From the NCBI RefSeq assembly GCF_025420485.1, contig NZ_JAOEFD010000005.1:62001-126000 (forward strand): a stretch of 64,000 nucleotides of DNA, written 5' to 3'. Shown piece by piece: positions 1 to 9,099 of this stretch. The notes below the pieces were generated by a model, which was not told the DNA's origin, did no database searches, and saw only the letters and a program-made list of their open reading frames with translations. The first letter of the stretch is position 1, and every line of letters begins with the position of its first letter. Source of the DNA: Nesterenkonia marinintestina (GTDB lineage: Bacteria; Actinomycetota; Actinomycetes; Actinomycetales; Micrococcaceae). The position numbers were made by a program, and so were the translations under genes.

Positions 1-1567
1 CGACGAACAGCTCGCGGGCCTCGTCCATCCGGTCCTCCCCGCTGCGCGGCAGCTTCGAGGACACATCCTCGACCAGCTCCTCGACCCACCGGCGGGTCAC
101 CCGTCGCATGGTGCCGTCGTCGCTCATCCGAGCCTCAGCACCGGCGTCGATCCACTGCCAGATCTGGGAGCGGGAGATCTCCGCCGTGGCGGCGTCCTCC
201 ATCAGACCGTGGATGGCCGCGGCGCCGGAGCCCCGCAGCCAGGACTCCATGTAGCGGATGCCGACGTCGATGTTGGTGCGGACCCCCTCTTCGGTGATCT
301 CCCCCTCGGTGGCACCGACGTTCAGCAGCGCCGCCGCATCGGGGACGACGTCGTCGCGCCGCCGGGTGCGGATCTGGTGCGGGCAGCCGCCGAGGACCTC
401 GTCGAAGGCCTCCGCGGCGATCGGCACCAGGTCGGGGTGGGCGACCCAGGATCCGTCGAAGCCGTCGGCGGCCTCGCGCAGCTTGTCCGCGGCGACCTTC
501 TCCAGGGCGGCGGTGTTGGCCCGCGGGTTCCTCCGGTCGGGGATCTGAGCGGCCATCCCCCCGATCGCGGAGGCCCCGCGCCGGTGGCAGGCCCGGACCA
601 GCTGGTCGGTGTAGGCCCGCATCATCGGGGCGGTCATGGTCACCTGGACCCGGTCGGGCAGGACGAACTCGGCGCCGCGGTCCCGGAACATCTTGATGAT
701 CGAGAAGATGTAGTCCCAGCGTCCGGCGTTCAGCCCGGCGGCGTGGTCGCGCAGCTCGTAGAGGATCTCCTCCATCTGGAACGCGGCGGTGATCGTCTCG
801 ATCAGCACCGTGGCCCGGACGGTGCCCCGCTCGATGCCGAGGTGGTCCTGCGCGGCGCAGAACACCTCGTTCCACCACCGGGCCTCCTCGTAGTGCTCGA
901 GCTTCGGCAGGTAGAAGTACGGACCGCGCCCACGGGCGATGAGCTCCTCCGCGTTGTGGAAGAAGTACAGCCCGAAGTCCATCAGCGCCCCGGCGATCGG
1001 CTCACCGTCGACGAGCAGGTGGTCCTCCATCAGATGCAGACCTCGCGGCCGCACGTTGATGGTCGGGGTGCGCTCCTCCGGCTCGGGGTCCAGGCGGTAG
1101 CGCTTGCCCGCCTCGGTCCGGAAGTCGATCTGCCGGCGGACCGCGTCGCGCATGTTGATCTGTCCGGAGACGACGTTCTCCCAGGCCGGGGTCGAGGAGT
1201 CCTCGAAGTCGGCCATCCATCCCAGCGCCCCCGAGTTCAGGGCGTTGACCGTCATCTTCCGGTCCACCGGACCGGTGATCTCCACCTGCCGGTAGTTCAG
1301 GCCCGGCGCCAGCGGCGCGACCCTCCAGGTCTCGTCCTCTCGGATCGCCCGCGTCTCTTCGGGGAAGTCCGGCGTCCACCCCTGGGAGATCCGGTCCCGG
1401 ACCTCCTCACGGGCGGCCATCAGCTCCCGGCGGCGAGGCTCGAAGGTGCGGTGCAGGTGGGCGAGGAACTCCAGCGCCTCGATGGTGAGCACCTTGCGCT
1501 GGCCGCGGACCTGGTGTCCGCGCAGCGTGATGCCGTTGACGGTGACTTCGGTGTCGGCTGAATACAT
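1..1567 (-). CDS. aceB: Malate synthase A, 3' end beyond window
   Basis: Malate synthase condenses glyoxylate with acetyl-CoA to malate, the second step of the glyoxylate shunt in the cytoplasm. About 522 codons are present and the reading frame runs off the left edge. Enterobacterial AceB has about 533 residues, so only a short C-terminal tail is missing. Family blocks seen include VRPRGLHL (about 173-180), KLEHYEEARWWN (about 222-233), GTVRATVLIET (about 248-258) and RWDYIFSIIK (about 283-292). These fit the A isoform; the G isoform is over 700 residues. The ATG at 1567 follows an AAGGAG ribosome binding site. It lies 59 bases downstream of the aceA stop on the same strand, so the two genes probably form one acetate-utilisation operon. 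Confidence 0.96.
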   Translation of the reverse strand, partial: MYSADTEVTVNGITLRGHQVRGQRKVLTIEALEFLAHLHRTFEPRRRELMAAREEVRDRISQGWTPDFPEETRAIREDETWRVAPLAPGLNYRQVEITGPVDRKMTVNALNSGALGWMADFEDSSTPAWENVVSGQINMRDAVRRQIDFRTEAGKRYRLDPEPEERTPTINVRPRGLHLMEDHLLVDGEPIAGALMDFGLYFFHNAEELIARGRGPYFYLPKLEHYEEARWWNEVFCAAQDHLGIERGTVRATVLIETITAAFQMEEILYELRDHAAGLNAGRWDYIFSIIKMFRDRGAEFVLPDRVQVTMTAPMMRAYTDQLVRACHRRGASAIGGMAAQIPDRRNPRANTAALEKVAADKLREAADGFDGSWVAHPDLVPIAAEAFDEVLGGCPHQIRTRRRDDVVPDAAALLNVGATEGEITEEGVRTNIDVGIRYMESWLRGSGAAAIHGLMEDAATAEISRSQIWQWIDAGAEARMSDDGTMRRVTRRWVEELVEDVSSKLPRSGEDRMDEARELFV

Positions 1568-1626
1568 GATGTGCTCCTTGAAGGCTGTGGCGTCCCGGTC
1601 CGGCGTCGTCGGTCGGACCGTGGGGA

Positions 1627-2925
1627 TCAGTGGAACTGACCGGCTTCGGTGGATCCGGCGAGGGCCAGGGTGGACCCCTCCGGGTTGAGGGCGGTGGAGA
1701 TGGCGTCGAAGTAGCCGGTGCCGACCTCGCGCTGGTGCTTGGTGGCGGTGTAGCCGTTGACCTCGTCGGCGAACTCGCGCTCCTGCAGCTCCACGTAGGC
1801 CGACATCTGGCGCTCCTTGTAGCCGCGGGCCAGGTCGAACATCGAGTGGTTCAGGGCGTGGAAGCCGGCCAAGGTGATGAACTGGAAGGTGAAGCCCATG
1901 GCACCGAGCTCGCGCTGGAACTTGGCGATGGTGTCGTCGTCGAGGTTCTTCCTCCAGTTGAACGACGGCGAGCAGTTGTATGCCAGCATCTGGTCCGGGA
2001 ACTCGGACTTCACCGCTTCGGCGAACCGGCGGGCGACCTCGAGGTCCGGGGTGCCGGTCTCCATCCAGATCAGGTCCGAGTAGGGGGCGTAGGCCTTGGC
2101 CCGGGAGATGCAGGGCTCGATGCCGTTGTGCACCTTGTAGAAGCCCTCGGCGGTGCGCTCGCCGGTGAGGAACTCACGGTCCCGCTCGTCGACGTCGGAG
2201 GTGATCAGGGTGGCGGCCTCCGCGTCGGTCCGGGCGACTATCACCGAGGGGACGTCGGCGACGTCGGCGGCCAGGCGGGCCGCGTTCAGGGTGCGCACGT
2301 GCTGCCCGGTGGGGATGAGCACCTTGCCGCCGAGGTGACCGCACTTCTTCTCGGAGGCCAGCTGGTCCTCCCAGTGCACGCCGGCCGCGCCCGAGGTGAT
2401 CATGGACTTCATGAGCTCGTAGGCGTTCAGCGGTCCGCCAAAGCCGGCCTCCGCGTCGGCGACGATCGGCACCAGCCAGTCGTCGACGCTCTGCACGCCC
2501 TCGGCGCACTCGATCTGGTCGGCGCGCAGCAGCGCGTTGTTGATGCGTCGGACCACCTGGGGCACCGAGTTCGCGGGGTAGAGCGACTGGTCGGGATAGG
2601 TGTGGCCGGAGAGGTTCGCGTCGGCGGCGACCTGCCACCCGGAGAGGTAGATGGCCCGCAGTCCGGCCTTGACCTGCTGCACGGCCTGGTTGCCGGTCAG
2701 CGCGCCGAGTGCGTTGGTGTACTCGCCGGTCCGCTGCTCCTCGGTCAGCTGCTCCCACAGCTTCTCGGAGCCGCGGCGGGCCAGCGTGTGCTCCTCCTGC
2801 ACCCGTCCGCGCAGCTTCACGACCTCATCGGCGGAGTAGGTGCGCTCGACGTTCTGCCACCGCGGGCTGCTGTCCCAGTCGTGCTGGATCTGCTCTGCGG
2901 AGGCCGGAGTGTGCTGCTGTCCCAT
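1627..2925 (-). CDS. aceA: Isocitrate lyase
   Basis: Isocitrate lyase splits isocitrate into succinate and glyoxylate, the first step of the glyoxylate shunt. The 432-residue length is normal for bacterial AceA. The catalytic signature KKCGHLGGK lies at about 193-201, with the active cysteine near 195. The start chosen is the ATG at 2925, preceded by GGAG at a good distance. An upstream in-frame extension to 3042 has no family-like sequence and no better ribosome site. The gene is first in the aceA-aceB operon and diverges from a RamB-type regulator. The 286-base gap before that regulator should carry its promoter and operators. Confidence 0.97.
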   Translation of the reverse strand: MGQQHTPASAEQIQHDWDSSPRWQNVERTYSADEVVKLRGRVQEEHTLARRGSEKLWEQLTEEQRTGEYTNALGALTGNQAVQQVKAGLRAIYLSGWQVAADANLSGHTYPDQSLYPANSVPQVVRRINNALLRADQIECAEGVQSVDDWLVPIVADAEAGFGGPLNAYELMKSMITSGAAGVHWEDQLASEKKCGHLGGKVLIPTGQHVRTLNAARLAADVADVPSVIVARTDAEAATLITSDVDERDREFLTGERTAEGFYKVHNGIEPCISRAKAYAPYSDLIWMETGTPDLEVARRFAEAVKSEFPDQMLAYNCSPSFNWRKNLDDDTIAKFQRELGAMGFTFQFITLAGFHALNHSMFDLARGYKERQMSAYVELQEREFADEVNGYTATKHQREVGTGYFDAISTALNPEGSTLALAGSTEAGQFH

Positions 2926-3102
2926 GATCTGACTCCTTCGTCGTCGTGATCGGTGCTGGTCCTCGGTGGTGTCCCCGCGGACTTCGATGGGTCTCGGCGG
3001 GGACCGGTGATGACCACTCTGCTCGCTCACGGAAGGGGTCACGAGGGGGTGGGGAAGAAAAGATCGTCAAGACCTGACGGACTCAGGGGAACTGCAGATC
3101 CT

Positions 3103-3121
3103 GCACAGATTCTCGCTGTGC
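3103..3121. promoter_or_regulatory. Inverted repeat between aceA and ramB
   Basis: A perfect inverted repeat, GCACAG-N7-CTGTGC, lies 91 bases before the ramB start and 178 bases before the aceA start. It is a reasonable candidate operator for RamB or another acetate regulator, but it does not match the RamB consensus known from Corynebacterium. The binding protein is unknown. Confidence 0.4.
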
Positions 3122-3175
3122 GCATTGTCCGTGACCGCGCCCGCGGCAAGATCCGCTGATTCTGACAGAGTGGCG

Positions 3176-3211
3176 TGGACAGAGGGTCTTGCGCCGTGCC
3201 ATAGTCCTGCC
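3176..3211 (+). promoter_or_regulatory. Leaderless promoter of ramB
   Basis: TGGACA at 3176-3181 and CATAGT at 3200-3205 are separated by 18 bases, as expected of -35 and -10 boxes. The ATG at 3212 begins six bases after the -10 box and there is no Shine-Dalgarno sequence. Transcription would start at or beside the A of the start codon, so the mRNA should be leaderless. Confidence 0.6.
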
Positions 3212-4696
3212 ATGTCTCCCCGTCCCCCGGCCCCCGCCCCGACCGACGACGTCACGGCCGCCGAGTCCTGGGACGCGGTGGTCCTCGGACGACGGCTGCG
3301 CCATCTGCGCACCGAGCGGAACCTCACCCTCGACGCCCTGGCGGAGCGGGTCGGCGCCACCGGATCCCACCTGTCGCTGGTGGAGAACGGACGGCGGGAG
3401 CCGAAGCTCTCCCTGCTGGCCGAGCTGGCCTCCGCACTGGGCACCGGCGTCGACGAGCTGCTCTCCGCAGAGGCACCGACCCGCCGTGCGGCGCTGGAGA
3501 TCGCCGTGGAGAAGTCCCAGCGGGCCCCGCACTACGCCGCACTCGGCCTGCCGCAGGTGAAGATCAGCCCGCGCACCCCCACCGACGTGCTCGAGGTGAT
3601 CGCCGGGCTGCAGCAGGAGCTGCGGCGCCGCATGGAGGAGCAGGCGGCCACTCCGGAGGAGGCGAGGAGGGCGAACGTGGAGCTGCGCGAGGAGATGAAG
3701 TCCCGCGGCAACCACTACCCCGAGCTGGAGCGTCAGGCCCAGCAGCTCCTCGACGCGGTCGGCCACTCCGACGGCCCGCTGAGCCACCACGCCGCGGCCG
3801 ACATCGCCGAGCACCTGGGGTTCTCCGTCCACCTGGTCTCCGGCCTGCCCCACTCCACACGCTCGGTCACCGACCTGAAGAACCGCCGCTTCTACCTCTC
3901 CCGCGCTCGGACCCCGAACCATGAGCCGCGGTCGGTCCTGCTGCAGGCCATCGGCGCCTACGTGCTCAATCAGGGCGAACCGGAGGACTACTCGGACTTC
4001 CTGCGCCAGCGGGTCTACACCAACTACTTCGCCGCAGCGCTGCTGATGCCGCAGAAGCAGGCGGTGAGGTTCCTCCGCGGAGCCAAGGAGCGGCGCGACC
4101 TGGCCATCGAGGATCTCCGCGACGTCTTCGGGGTGTCCTACGAGTCCGCCGCACACCGGTTCACCAATCTGGCCACCGAGCATCTGGGCATCCGGTGCCA
4201 CTTCCAGAAGGTCCACGAGTCCGGGATCATCCACAAGGCCTATGAGAACGACGAGGTGACCTTCCCCTCCGACCACATCGGCGCCATCGAGGGCCAGCAG
4301 GTGTGCCGCTACTGGACCTCGCGGGAGGTCTTCGGGGTCAGCGACCACTTCCGCGCCTTCAACCAGTACACCGACACCCCCTCGGGCACCTTCTGGTGCA
4401 CGGCGGTGGTGGAGGGTCACTCCTCGGGCCTGTACTCGCTGTCGATCGGAGTCCCCTTCGACGACGCCCGCTGGTTCCGCGGCAAGGACACCACGTCTCG
4501 GTCGATCTCGCGATGCCCCGACCCCACCTGCTGCCGACTCCCCTCCCCCGAGCTGGAGTCCGCCTGGGGAGGCAACGCCTGGCCGGCGGCACGGGCCAAC
4601 GCCCACCTGCTGGCGGCCATGCCCTCGGGCGCCTTCCCCGGAGTGAACGAGGTGGAGGTCTTCGAGTTCCTCCAGCAGCAGGCCGACCGGGACTGA
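3212..4696 (+). CDS. ramB: RamB-like acetate metabolism regulator
   Basis: This 494-residue protein has the architecture of RamB-type regulators of acetate metabolism. It has an N-terminal XRE helix-turn-helix (about residues 20-80, with the segment GATGSHLSLVENGRREP), an ImmA/IrrE-like middle part and a DUF2083-like C-terminal part containing RCPDPTCCRLPSPE. In Corynebacterium glutamicum RamB represses aceA and aceB, and here the gene diverges from aceA-aceB, so the same role is inferred. The ATG at 3212 was chosen over an upstream in-frame start at 3125 because a -10 box sits six bases before it and family similarity begins after it. No HExxH zinc motif was evident in the ImmA/IrrE part, so peptidase activity is not claimed. 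Confidence 0.88.
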   Translation: MSPRPPAPAPTDDVTAAESWDAVVLGRRLRHLRTERNLTLDALAERVGATGSHLSLVENGRREPKLSLLAELASALGTGVDELLSAEAPTRRAALEIAVEKSQRAPHYAALGLPQVKISPRTPTDVLEVIAGLQQELRRRMEEQAATPEEARRANVELREEMKSRGNHYPELERQAQQLLDAVGHSDGPLSHHAAADIAEHLGFSVHLVSGLPHSTRSVTDLKNRRFYLSRARTPNHEPRSVLLQAIGAYVLNQGEPEDYSDFLRQRVYTNYFAAALLMPQKQAVRFLRGAKERRDLAIEDLRDVFGVSYESAAHRFTNLATEHLGIRCHFQKVHESGIIHKAYENDEVTFPSDHIGAIEGQQVCRYWTSREVFGVSDHFRAFNQYTDTPSGTFWCTAVVEGHSSGLYSLSIGVPFDDARWFRGKDTTSRSISRCPDPTCCRLPSPELESAWGGNAWPAARANAHLLAAMPSGAFPGVNEVEVFEFLQQQADRD

Positions 4697-4745
4697 CCCG
4701 ACCCCCCACCTCCGCACTCACGCCTCCCCACTCACCCCCTCACTT

Positions 4746-4818
4746 CATCGGTTGGGCGTTCCGCGTCGCTCAGCGGCCGGATTTCGGCTCGTGAGCGACG
4801 CGGAGCGCCCAACCGATG
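4746..4818. repeat. Long intergenic hairpin, 27-bp arms
   Basis: Two 27-base arms (4746-4772 and 4792-4818) are complementary with one mismatch and enclose a 19-base loop. The element lies between the convergent stops of ramB (4696) and the E1 gene (4833). There is no T-run, so it is either a bidirectional terminator of the non-canonical type or a REP-like palindrome. Its sequence is unrelated to the hairpins near 30.4 and 31.8 kb. Confidence 0.85.
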
Positions 4819-4832
4819 GGGGTGGTGGGGGT

Positions 4833-7244
4833 TCAGCCGCGGCCGGTGAGGTCCAGTGCGGCCGAGACCACGGACTCGGCGTCGATGCCGTGGATCCGGT
4901 GCGCCTCGGTCATCGACGAGGCCTGGCCGAAGTCGGTCACCCCGAGGTTCCGCGTCCGATCCCCGCGCACCCCGGCGAGGAACGCCAGGGTGTGCGGATG
5001 CCCGTCGAGCACGGTGACCAGCGGGGCCGGAGCCTGGGCGGGGAACAGCTCGTCGACGATCGCAGAGCGGGCCGACTCTCCCACCCGCCCGCGGTCCTGC
5101 ATCGACCGGAACACCCGACCGGGACTGGTCAGGCACACCACCCCGGCCCGGACACCGAGGGCGCCCAGCCGGTCAGCGGCTCGGAGCACCTCGGGCATGA
5201 TCGCCCCGGCTCCGACGAGGGTGACCTCGTCCTCTCCGGTCGGATGCCCACTCATCCGGTAGCCGCCCGCCACCACCTGCCGCCGACGTCGTTCGCGCAG
5301 CAGCGGATCCTCCGGCACGGCGGCGAGCGCCTGCTCGACCGGCCGCGTCGACAGCCGGAAGTAGGCCGCCTCCCCGCCCTGGGACTCGGGCAGGTGGAGC
5401 CGCCGCATGGCCTCGAGCATCGTCCATTCGAGGTCCTGGGCGAAGGCCGGCTCCCAGCTGGTGAGCCCAGGGACCTCCAGAGTCGCCGAGGGCGTGTTGA
5501 AGGACTGGTGCGCCCCACCCTCCGGCGCTAACGTCACCCCCGACGGGGTGCCGACGATGATGGAGCGTCCGCCCGCGTAGAGGCTGAACGTCCACGGCTC
5601 CAGGGCGCGGTTGATGAACGGGTCGTAGAGGACTCCCAGGGGGATCAGGTCGCGGCCCCACCGCTGGCCCACCGAGCCGAGCTCTCCGGCCAGGCTGACC
5701 AGGTTGACCTCGGCGATGCCCAGTTCGATGTGGCGGCCGCGGCGCCCCTCCTGCCAGCGGAGCATGCGTTCGCGGTCGTCGGCGAACCAGTCGTGCCGTC
5801 CGGCGATGGACCAGACCCCGGACTTGTTGATCCAACCGCCGAGGTTCGTCGACGTCGCCACATCCGGGCTGACGGTGGTCACGTGGGCCGCCAGCTCCGG
5901 TGCGGCGCGGACCAGGTCGGAGAGCAGGCGCCCCAGCTGAGTCTGGGTCGAGGTGACGGCCTTGGGCGCCCATCCGAGTTCCGCGGGCACCTCCGGCGCC
6001 GGTTGGTGGACGATCTCCTCGCGCCGCAGCCGCCGCGCCGCCTCGCCGACCAGGTGCCCGGCGGGGCTGTCGGCGTCGAAGCGGTGCCACGGGTCGTCGA
6101 GGCTCATGCCGGAGGCCTCGGCGAGGTCCTGCATCTGGTCCTCGGTGAGCTGGGCGGCGTGGTTGCCCGGGTGGCCTTCGGTGGCCAGCCCGCGTCCCTT
6201 GATGGTGTAGGCGAAGACGACGGTCGGCCGGTCCTCGGCCACCTGCCCGAACGTGTCGGTGAGCCGGCTCAGGTCGTGGCCGCCGAGGTCGCGGACCGCC
6301 TCAGCGAGGTCGGCGTCGCTGAGGGGTTCGAGCAGGTTCCGCAGCGCCTCGGCATCCTCCCCGACGCCGGCGAGGATGCGTTCCCGCACCTCACCGGGAT
6401 GGGAGCGCAGCAGGCGCTGGTACTCCTCGTTCGGCATCTGATCCATGCGCCGTTCGAGCAGCTCCCCTCCCTCCCGGGCGAAGAGCTCCTGCAGGCGTCG
6501 GCCCCACTTCACGGTGAGCACCTGCCAGTCGGCGGCTCCGAACATGCCCTGCAGACGCCGGATCTGCACGTCCGGGATGACCCGGTCGAGGGACTGTCGG
6601 TTCAGGTCCACCACCCAGAGCACGTTGCCCAGACCGCGGACCTCCGGATCGATGATCGCCTCCCAGACCGCGCCCTCGTCGAGCTCGGCGTCGCCGAGCA
6701 GGGAGATGAAGCGGCCGGCCTCCGGGGTGGTCTCGGAGAACCGGTCCGCCAGGTGCCGGTGGGACAGCGCCGCCCAGACCGGTGCCGTGGCGCCGATCCC
6801 GACGGACCCGGTGGAGAAGTCGACGGTGTCCGGGTCCTTGGTCCGCGAGGGGTAGGGCTGCAGGCCGCCCTGCGAGCGCAGGGTGGTGAGCCACTTCTCG
6901 TCGAGGTCGCCGAGGAGGTAGTTCAGGGCGTGCAGCACCGGGGAGGCGTGCGGCTTGACCGAGACCCGGTCCCGGCCGGTCAGCTCGGTCATGTACAGCG
7001 CGGTCATGATGCCCACCAGCGACGCCGACGAGGACTGGTGGCCCCCCACCTTGACCCCGTCGGGGTTCTTCCGGCCGCGGTTGGCGGCGTCGATGATGCT
7101 GGTGGCCAGCCACAGCACGCGCTGGGCGACCTCGTCGAGCACCTCGGCGTCGGCGGTGGCGCGCAGGGGCCGTTCGTTGGCGCTCGGCGGATCCACCTGG
7201 GCCGAGGTCTCGAACTGGGCGTGCTCCTCGACGTCTTGGGTCAT
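4833..7244 (-). CDS. Homodimeric 2-oxoacid dehydrogenase E1 (AceE/MdeB-like)
   Basis: This 803-residue thiamine-diphosphate enzyme belongs to the homodimeric (AceE-type) E1 family, which decarboxylates a 2-oxoacid and passes the acyl group to a lipoyl E2. The TPP-binding signature GDAELDEG starts near residue 184 and ends with NRQSLD near 215-220. Also seen are KPHASPVLHALNYLLG near 97-112 and a transketolase-like pyrimidine domain with IELGIAEVNLVSLAGELG. Typical actinobacterial AceE is about 900 residues, so this is a shorter paralogue, closer in size to the MdeB 2-oxobutanoate dehydrogenase. It starts 38 bases after the acdS stop with an AGGAGG site. AcdS yields 2-oxobutanoate, so 2-oxobutanoate rather than pyruvate is the inferred substrate. 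Confidence 0.85.
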   Translation of the reverse strand: MTQDVEEHAQFETSAQVDPPSANERPLRATADAEVLDEVAQRVLWLATSIIDAANRGRKNPDGVKVGGHQSSSASLVGIMTALYMTELTGRDRVSVKPHASPVLHALNYLLGDLDEKWLTTLRSQGGLQPYPSRTKDPDTVDFSTGSVGIGATAPVWAALSHRHLADRFSETTPEAGRFISLLGDAELDEGAVWEAIIDPEVRGLGNVLWVVDLNRQSLDRVIPDVQIRRLQGMFGAADWQVLTVKWGRRLQELFAREGGELLERRMDQMPNEEYQRLLRSHPGEVRERILAGVGEDAEALRNLLEPLSDADLAEAVRDLGGHDLSRLTDTFGQVAEDRPTVVFAYTIKGRGLATEGHPGNHAAQLTEDQMQDLAEASGMSLDDPWHRFDADSPAGHLVGEAARRLRREEIVHQPAPEVPAELGWAPKAVTSTQTQLGRLLSDLVRAAPELAAHVTTVSPDVATSTNLGGWINKSGVWSIAGRHDWFADDRERMLRWQEGRRGRHIELGIAEVNLVSLAGELGSVGQRWGRDLIPLGVLYDPFINRALEPWTFSLYAGGRSIIVGTPSGVTLAPEGGAHQSFNTPSATLEVPGLTSWEPAFAQDLEWTMLEAMRRLHLPESQGGEAAYFRLSTRPVEQALAAVPEDPLLRERRRRQVVAGGYRMSGHPTGEDEVTLVGAGAIMPEVLRAADRLGALGVRAGVVCLTSPGRVFRSMQDRGRVGESARSAIVDELFPAQAPAPLVTVLDGHPHTLAFLAGVRGDRTRNLGVTDFGQASSMTEAHRIHGIDAESVVSAALDLTGRG

Positions 7245-7282
7245 CTCAGCCTCCTGAAGGTGTCAGCGGGTCCGGGCGGGGT

Positions 7283-8302
7283 TCACTCGAAGATCGAGCT
7301 GTAGGCGTTCAGGGCGAGCTGACCGCCCAGGTGTGCGTAGAGCACGGTGTTCTCCTCGGTCAGCTGCCCGCCGCGGATGAGCCCGAAGAGCCCGGCCATG
7401 GACTTCCCCTCGTAGACGGGGTCGAGGATCACGCCTTCGAGCTCGCCGGTGGTGCGGATGGCCTCGATGGTGGTCTCGTCGGGGATCCCGTAGACCGGCC
7501 CGGCCCATCCGGAGCGGATGTCGACCTCGTCGTCGCGGATCTCGCGGCCCAGACCGATCTTCTCCGCGGTGGTGTTCGCGATGCGGGTGACCTGGTCGAC
7601 GGTCTTCTCCAGGGTGGCGGAGGCGTCGATGCCGATGACGCGGCGCTTCCGACCGCCGGCGTCCTCGATCTCGGCGAAGCCGGCGATCATACCCGCCTGG
7701 GTGGACCCGGTGACCACGCAGACGATGATCGTGTCGAAGAACTCGCCGGTCTCGGCCTCCTGGGCGACGACCTCGTGGGCCCAGTTCGCGAACCCGACGC
7801 CGCCCAGCGGGTGCTCGGAGGCTCCCGCGGGGATCGGATACGGCTTGCCGCCGGCCTCCTCGACCTCGGTCAGGGCCTGCTGCCACGAGTCGCGGATGCC
7901 GATGTCGAAGCCGGCGTCGTCGAGCCGGACGTCGGCGCCCATGATGCGGGAGAGCTCGATGTTGCCGACCTTGTCGTTGACCGGGTCGTCCCAGTCCACC
8001 CAGCGCTCCTGCACAAGTCGGGCCTTCAGGCCCAGGTGCGCGGCGACGGCGGCTACCTGACGAGTGTGGTTGGACTGGTATCCGCCGATGGAGACCAGCG
8101 TGTCGGCGCCGGACTCGAGGATGTCCGGGACGATGTACTCCATCTTGCGGGTCTTGTTGCCGCCGAAGGCCAGCCCGGAGTTCACGTCCTCACGCTTGGC
8201 GAAGATGCGCGGCCCGCCCAGGTGAGCGGCCAGCCGCGGCAGCTCGTGGATGGGGCTCGGGCCGAAGGTCAGGGAGTGGCGGGGCAGATCGCGGGTGGCC
8301 AT
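7283..8302 (-). CDS. acdS: 1-aminocyclopropane-1-carboxylate deaminase
   Basis: AcdS is a PLP enzyme that opens ACC, the plant ethylene precursor, to 2-oxobutanoate and ammonia. The protein has 339 residues, like Pseudomonas AcdS (338). The PLP lysine is K50 in GGNKTRK. S77, Y297, E298 (DPVYEGKSM) and L325 (HLGG) correspond to the residues that mark real ACC deaminases. D-cysteine desulfhydrases carry other residues at the last two positions, so a desulfhydrase is unlikely. The ATG at 8302 follows a GGAGG site. It is the first gene of an operon with the E1 gene and diverges from a GntR regulator across a palindromic operator. Such genes are common in plant-associated bacteria. Confidence 0.93.
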   Translation of the reverse strand: MATRDLPRHSLTFGPSPIHELPRLAAHLGGPRIFAKREDVNSGLAFGGNKTRKMEYIVPDILESGADTLVSIGGYQSNHTRQVAAVAAHLGLKARLVQERWVDWDDPVNDKVGNIELSRIMGADVRLDDAGFDIGIRDSWQQALTEVEEAGGKPYPIPAGASEHPLGGVGFANWAHEVVAQEAETGEFFDTIIVCVVTGSTQAGMIAGFAEIEDAGGRKRRVIGIDASATLEKTVDQVTRIANTTAEKIGLGREIRDDEVDIRSGWAGPVYGIPDETTIEAIRTTGELEGVILDPVYEGKSMAGLFGLIRGGQLTEENTVLYAHLGGQLALNAYSSIFE

Positions 8303-8338
8303 GGGGCACCTCCAGGAGGAAGAGGACGACGATTCCGT

Positions 8339-8363
8339 ATGCAATATATTGCATGACGCATGC
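8339..8363. promoter_or_regulatory. Operator between acdS and gntR
   Basis: A perfect 16-base palindrome, ATGCAATATATTGCAT (8339-8354), overlaps a second inverted repeat, GCATG-acg-CATGC (8351-8363). They lie in the AT-rich gap between the divergent acdS and GntR genes. A TATCAT box at 8366-8371 could be the -10 of the regulator gene. The palindrome is the most likely binding site of the adjacent GntR protein, which would then control both directions. Confidence 0.65.
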
Positions 8364-8419
8364 TCTATCATGGCATAGGTCACATCAGAGCAACACCCCC
8401 TCACGCCCAGGAGACGACG

Positions 8420-9076
8420 ATGCCGATCCCACCGGTGCGCGGAGTCCACGCCCGGCGCCTGCTGCGCGACGAGGTCTACGACTCCATCCGAGACGCCGTC
8501 GTCGTCGGGGACCTCGCCCCCGGTGAGCAGCTGCGCGACGGCGAGCTGGGCGAATGGCTCGGCGTCTCCCGCACCCCGGTCCGTGAGGCGCTCCTGCGCC
8601 TGGCCCAGGCCGGGCTGGTGCAGGCGAATCCGGGACGCACCACCAAGGTCGCCGAGATCGATCCGGAGGTCTTCGCGCACTGCCGGGAGATCGCCGCGGA
8701 GCTCTACGCCCTGGCGGCCCGACGGGCGGCCGAAGGCCTCACCGCAGAGCATCTGGAGCGGATGGACGAGGCGAATTCGCAGCTTCAGCAGGCCCTCGAC
8801 GCCGGAGATCCGATGGCGGCGATCGCCGCCGACGACGCCTTCCACTCGGTGCCGGTGGCTGCGAGCGGAAACCCGCTGATCGCGACCCAGCTGGAGACGG
8901 TGACCCCGTATCTGCGGCGCGGCGAGTACTTCCACTTCGGCACCTGGGCCGGCGCCCGATCCCCCGGGCAGCACGAAGAGATCCTCGAGGCCCTGCGCGC
9001 CGCCGACGGCGAGCGTGCCGCCGCCCTGACCCGTGACAACTTCGGCGGACTGCAGCTTCCCCACGCGGCGGAGTGA
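8420..9076 (+). CDS. GntR-family (FCD) regulator of acdS
   Basis: This 218-residue protein has a GntR winged helix at the N terminus (about residues 10-75, with [20 protein letters not shown]) followed by an all-helical FCD-type effector domain. Such proteins usually bind small carboxylic acids. The ATG at 8420 follows CCAGGAG; an upstream extension to 8360 lacks family-like sequence. The gene diverges from acdS across a perfect palindrome, so it probably senses ACC or a product such as 2-oxobutanoate and controls acdS and the E1 gene. The ligand and the sign of regulation cannot be read from sequence. Proteobacterial acdS is usually controlled by an Lrp-type protein instead. Confidence 0.87.
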   Translation: MPIPPVRGVHARRLLRDEVYDSIRDAVVVGDLAPGEQLRDGELGEWLGVSRTPVREALLRLAQAGLVQANPGRTTKVAEIDPEVFAHCREIAAELYALAARRAAEGLTAEHLERMDEANSQLQQALDAGDPMAAIAADDAFHSVPVAASGNPLIATQLETVTPYLRRGEYFHFGTWAGARSPGQHEEILEALRAADGERAAALTRDNFGGLQLPHAAE

Positions 9077-9086
9077 CGGCGGCGGC

Positions 9087-9092
9087 TAGGCT
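9087..9092 (+). promoter_or_regulatory. -10 box of leaderless rlmH
   Basis: TAGGCT ends seven bases before the rlmH ATG at 9100 and no Shine-Dalgarno sequence is present. This fits the leaderless promoter pattern repeated in this window. Confidence 0.5.
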
Positions 9093-9099
9093 CGACGGC

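Noticed and set aside
3125-3211. An earlier start for ramB
   Set aside because: It would place the -10 box inside the coding region and adds residues unlike the family.
5730-7304. A 524-codon open frame on the plus strand
   Set aside because: Antisense of the E1 gene. Its residue mix reflects codon bias on the other strand.
7283-8302. Reading acdS as D-cysteine desulfhydrase
   Set aside because: The diagnostic glutamate (E298) and leucine (L325) are those of ACC deaminases, and the length and blocks match AcdS closely.
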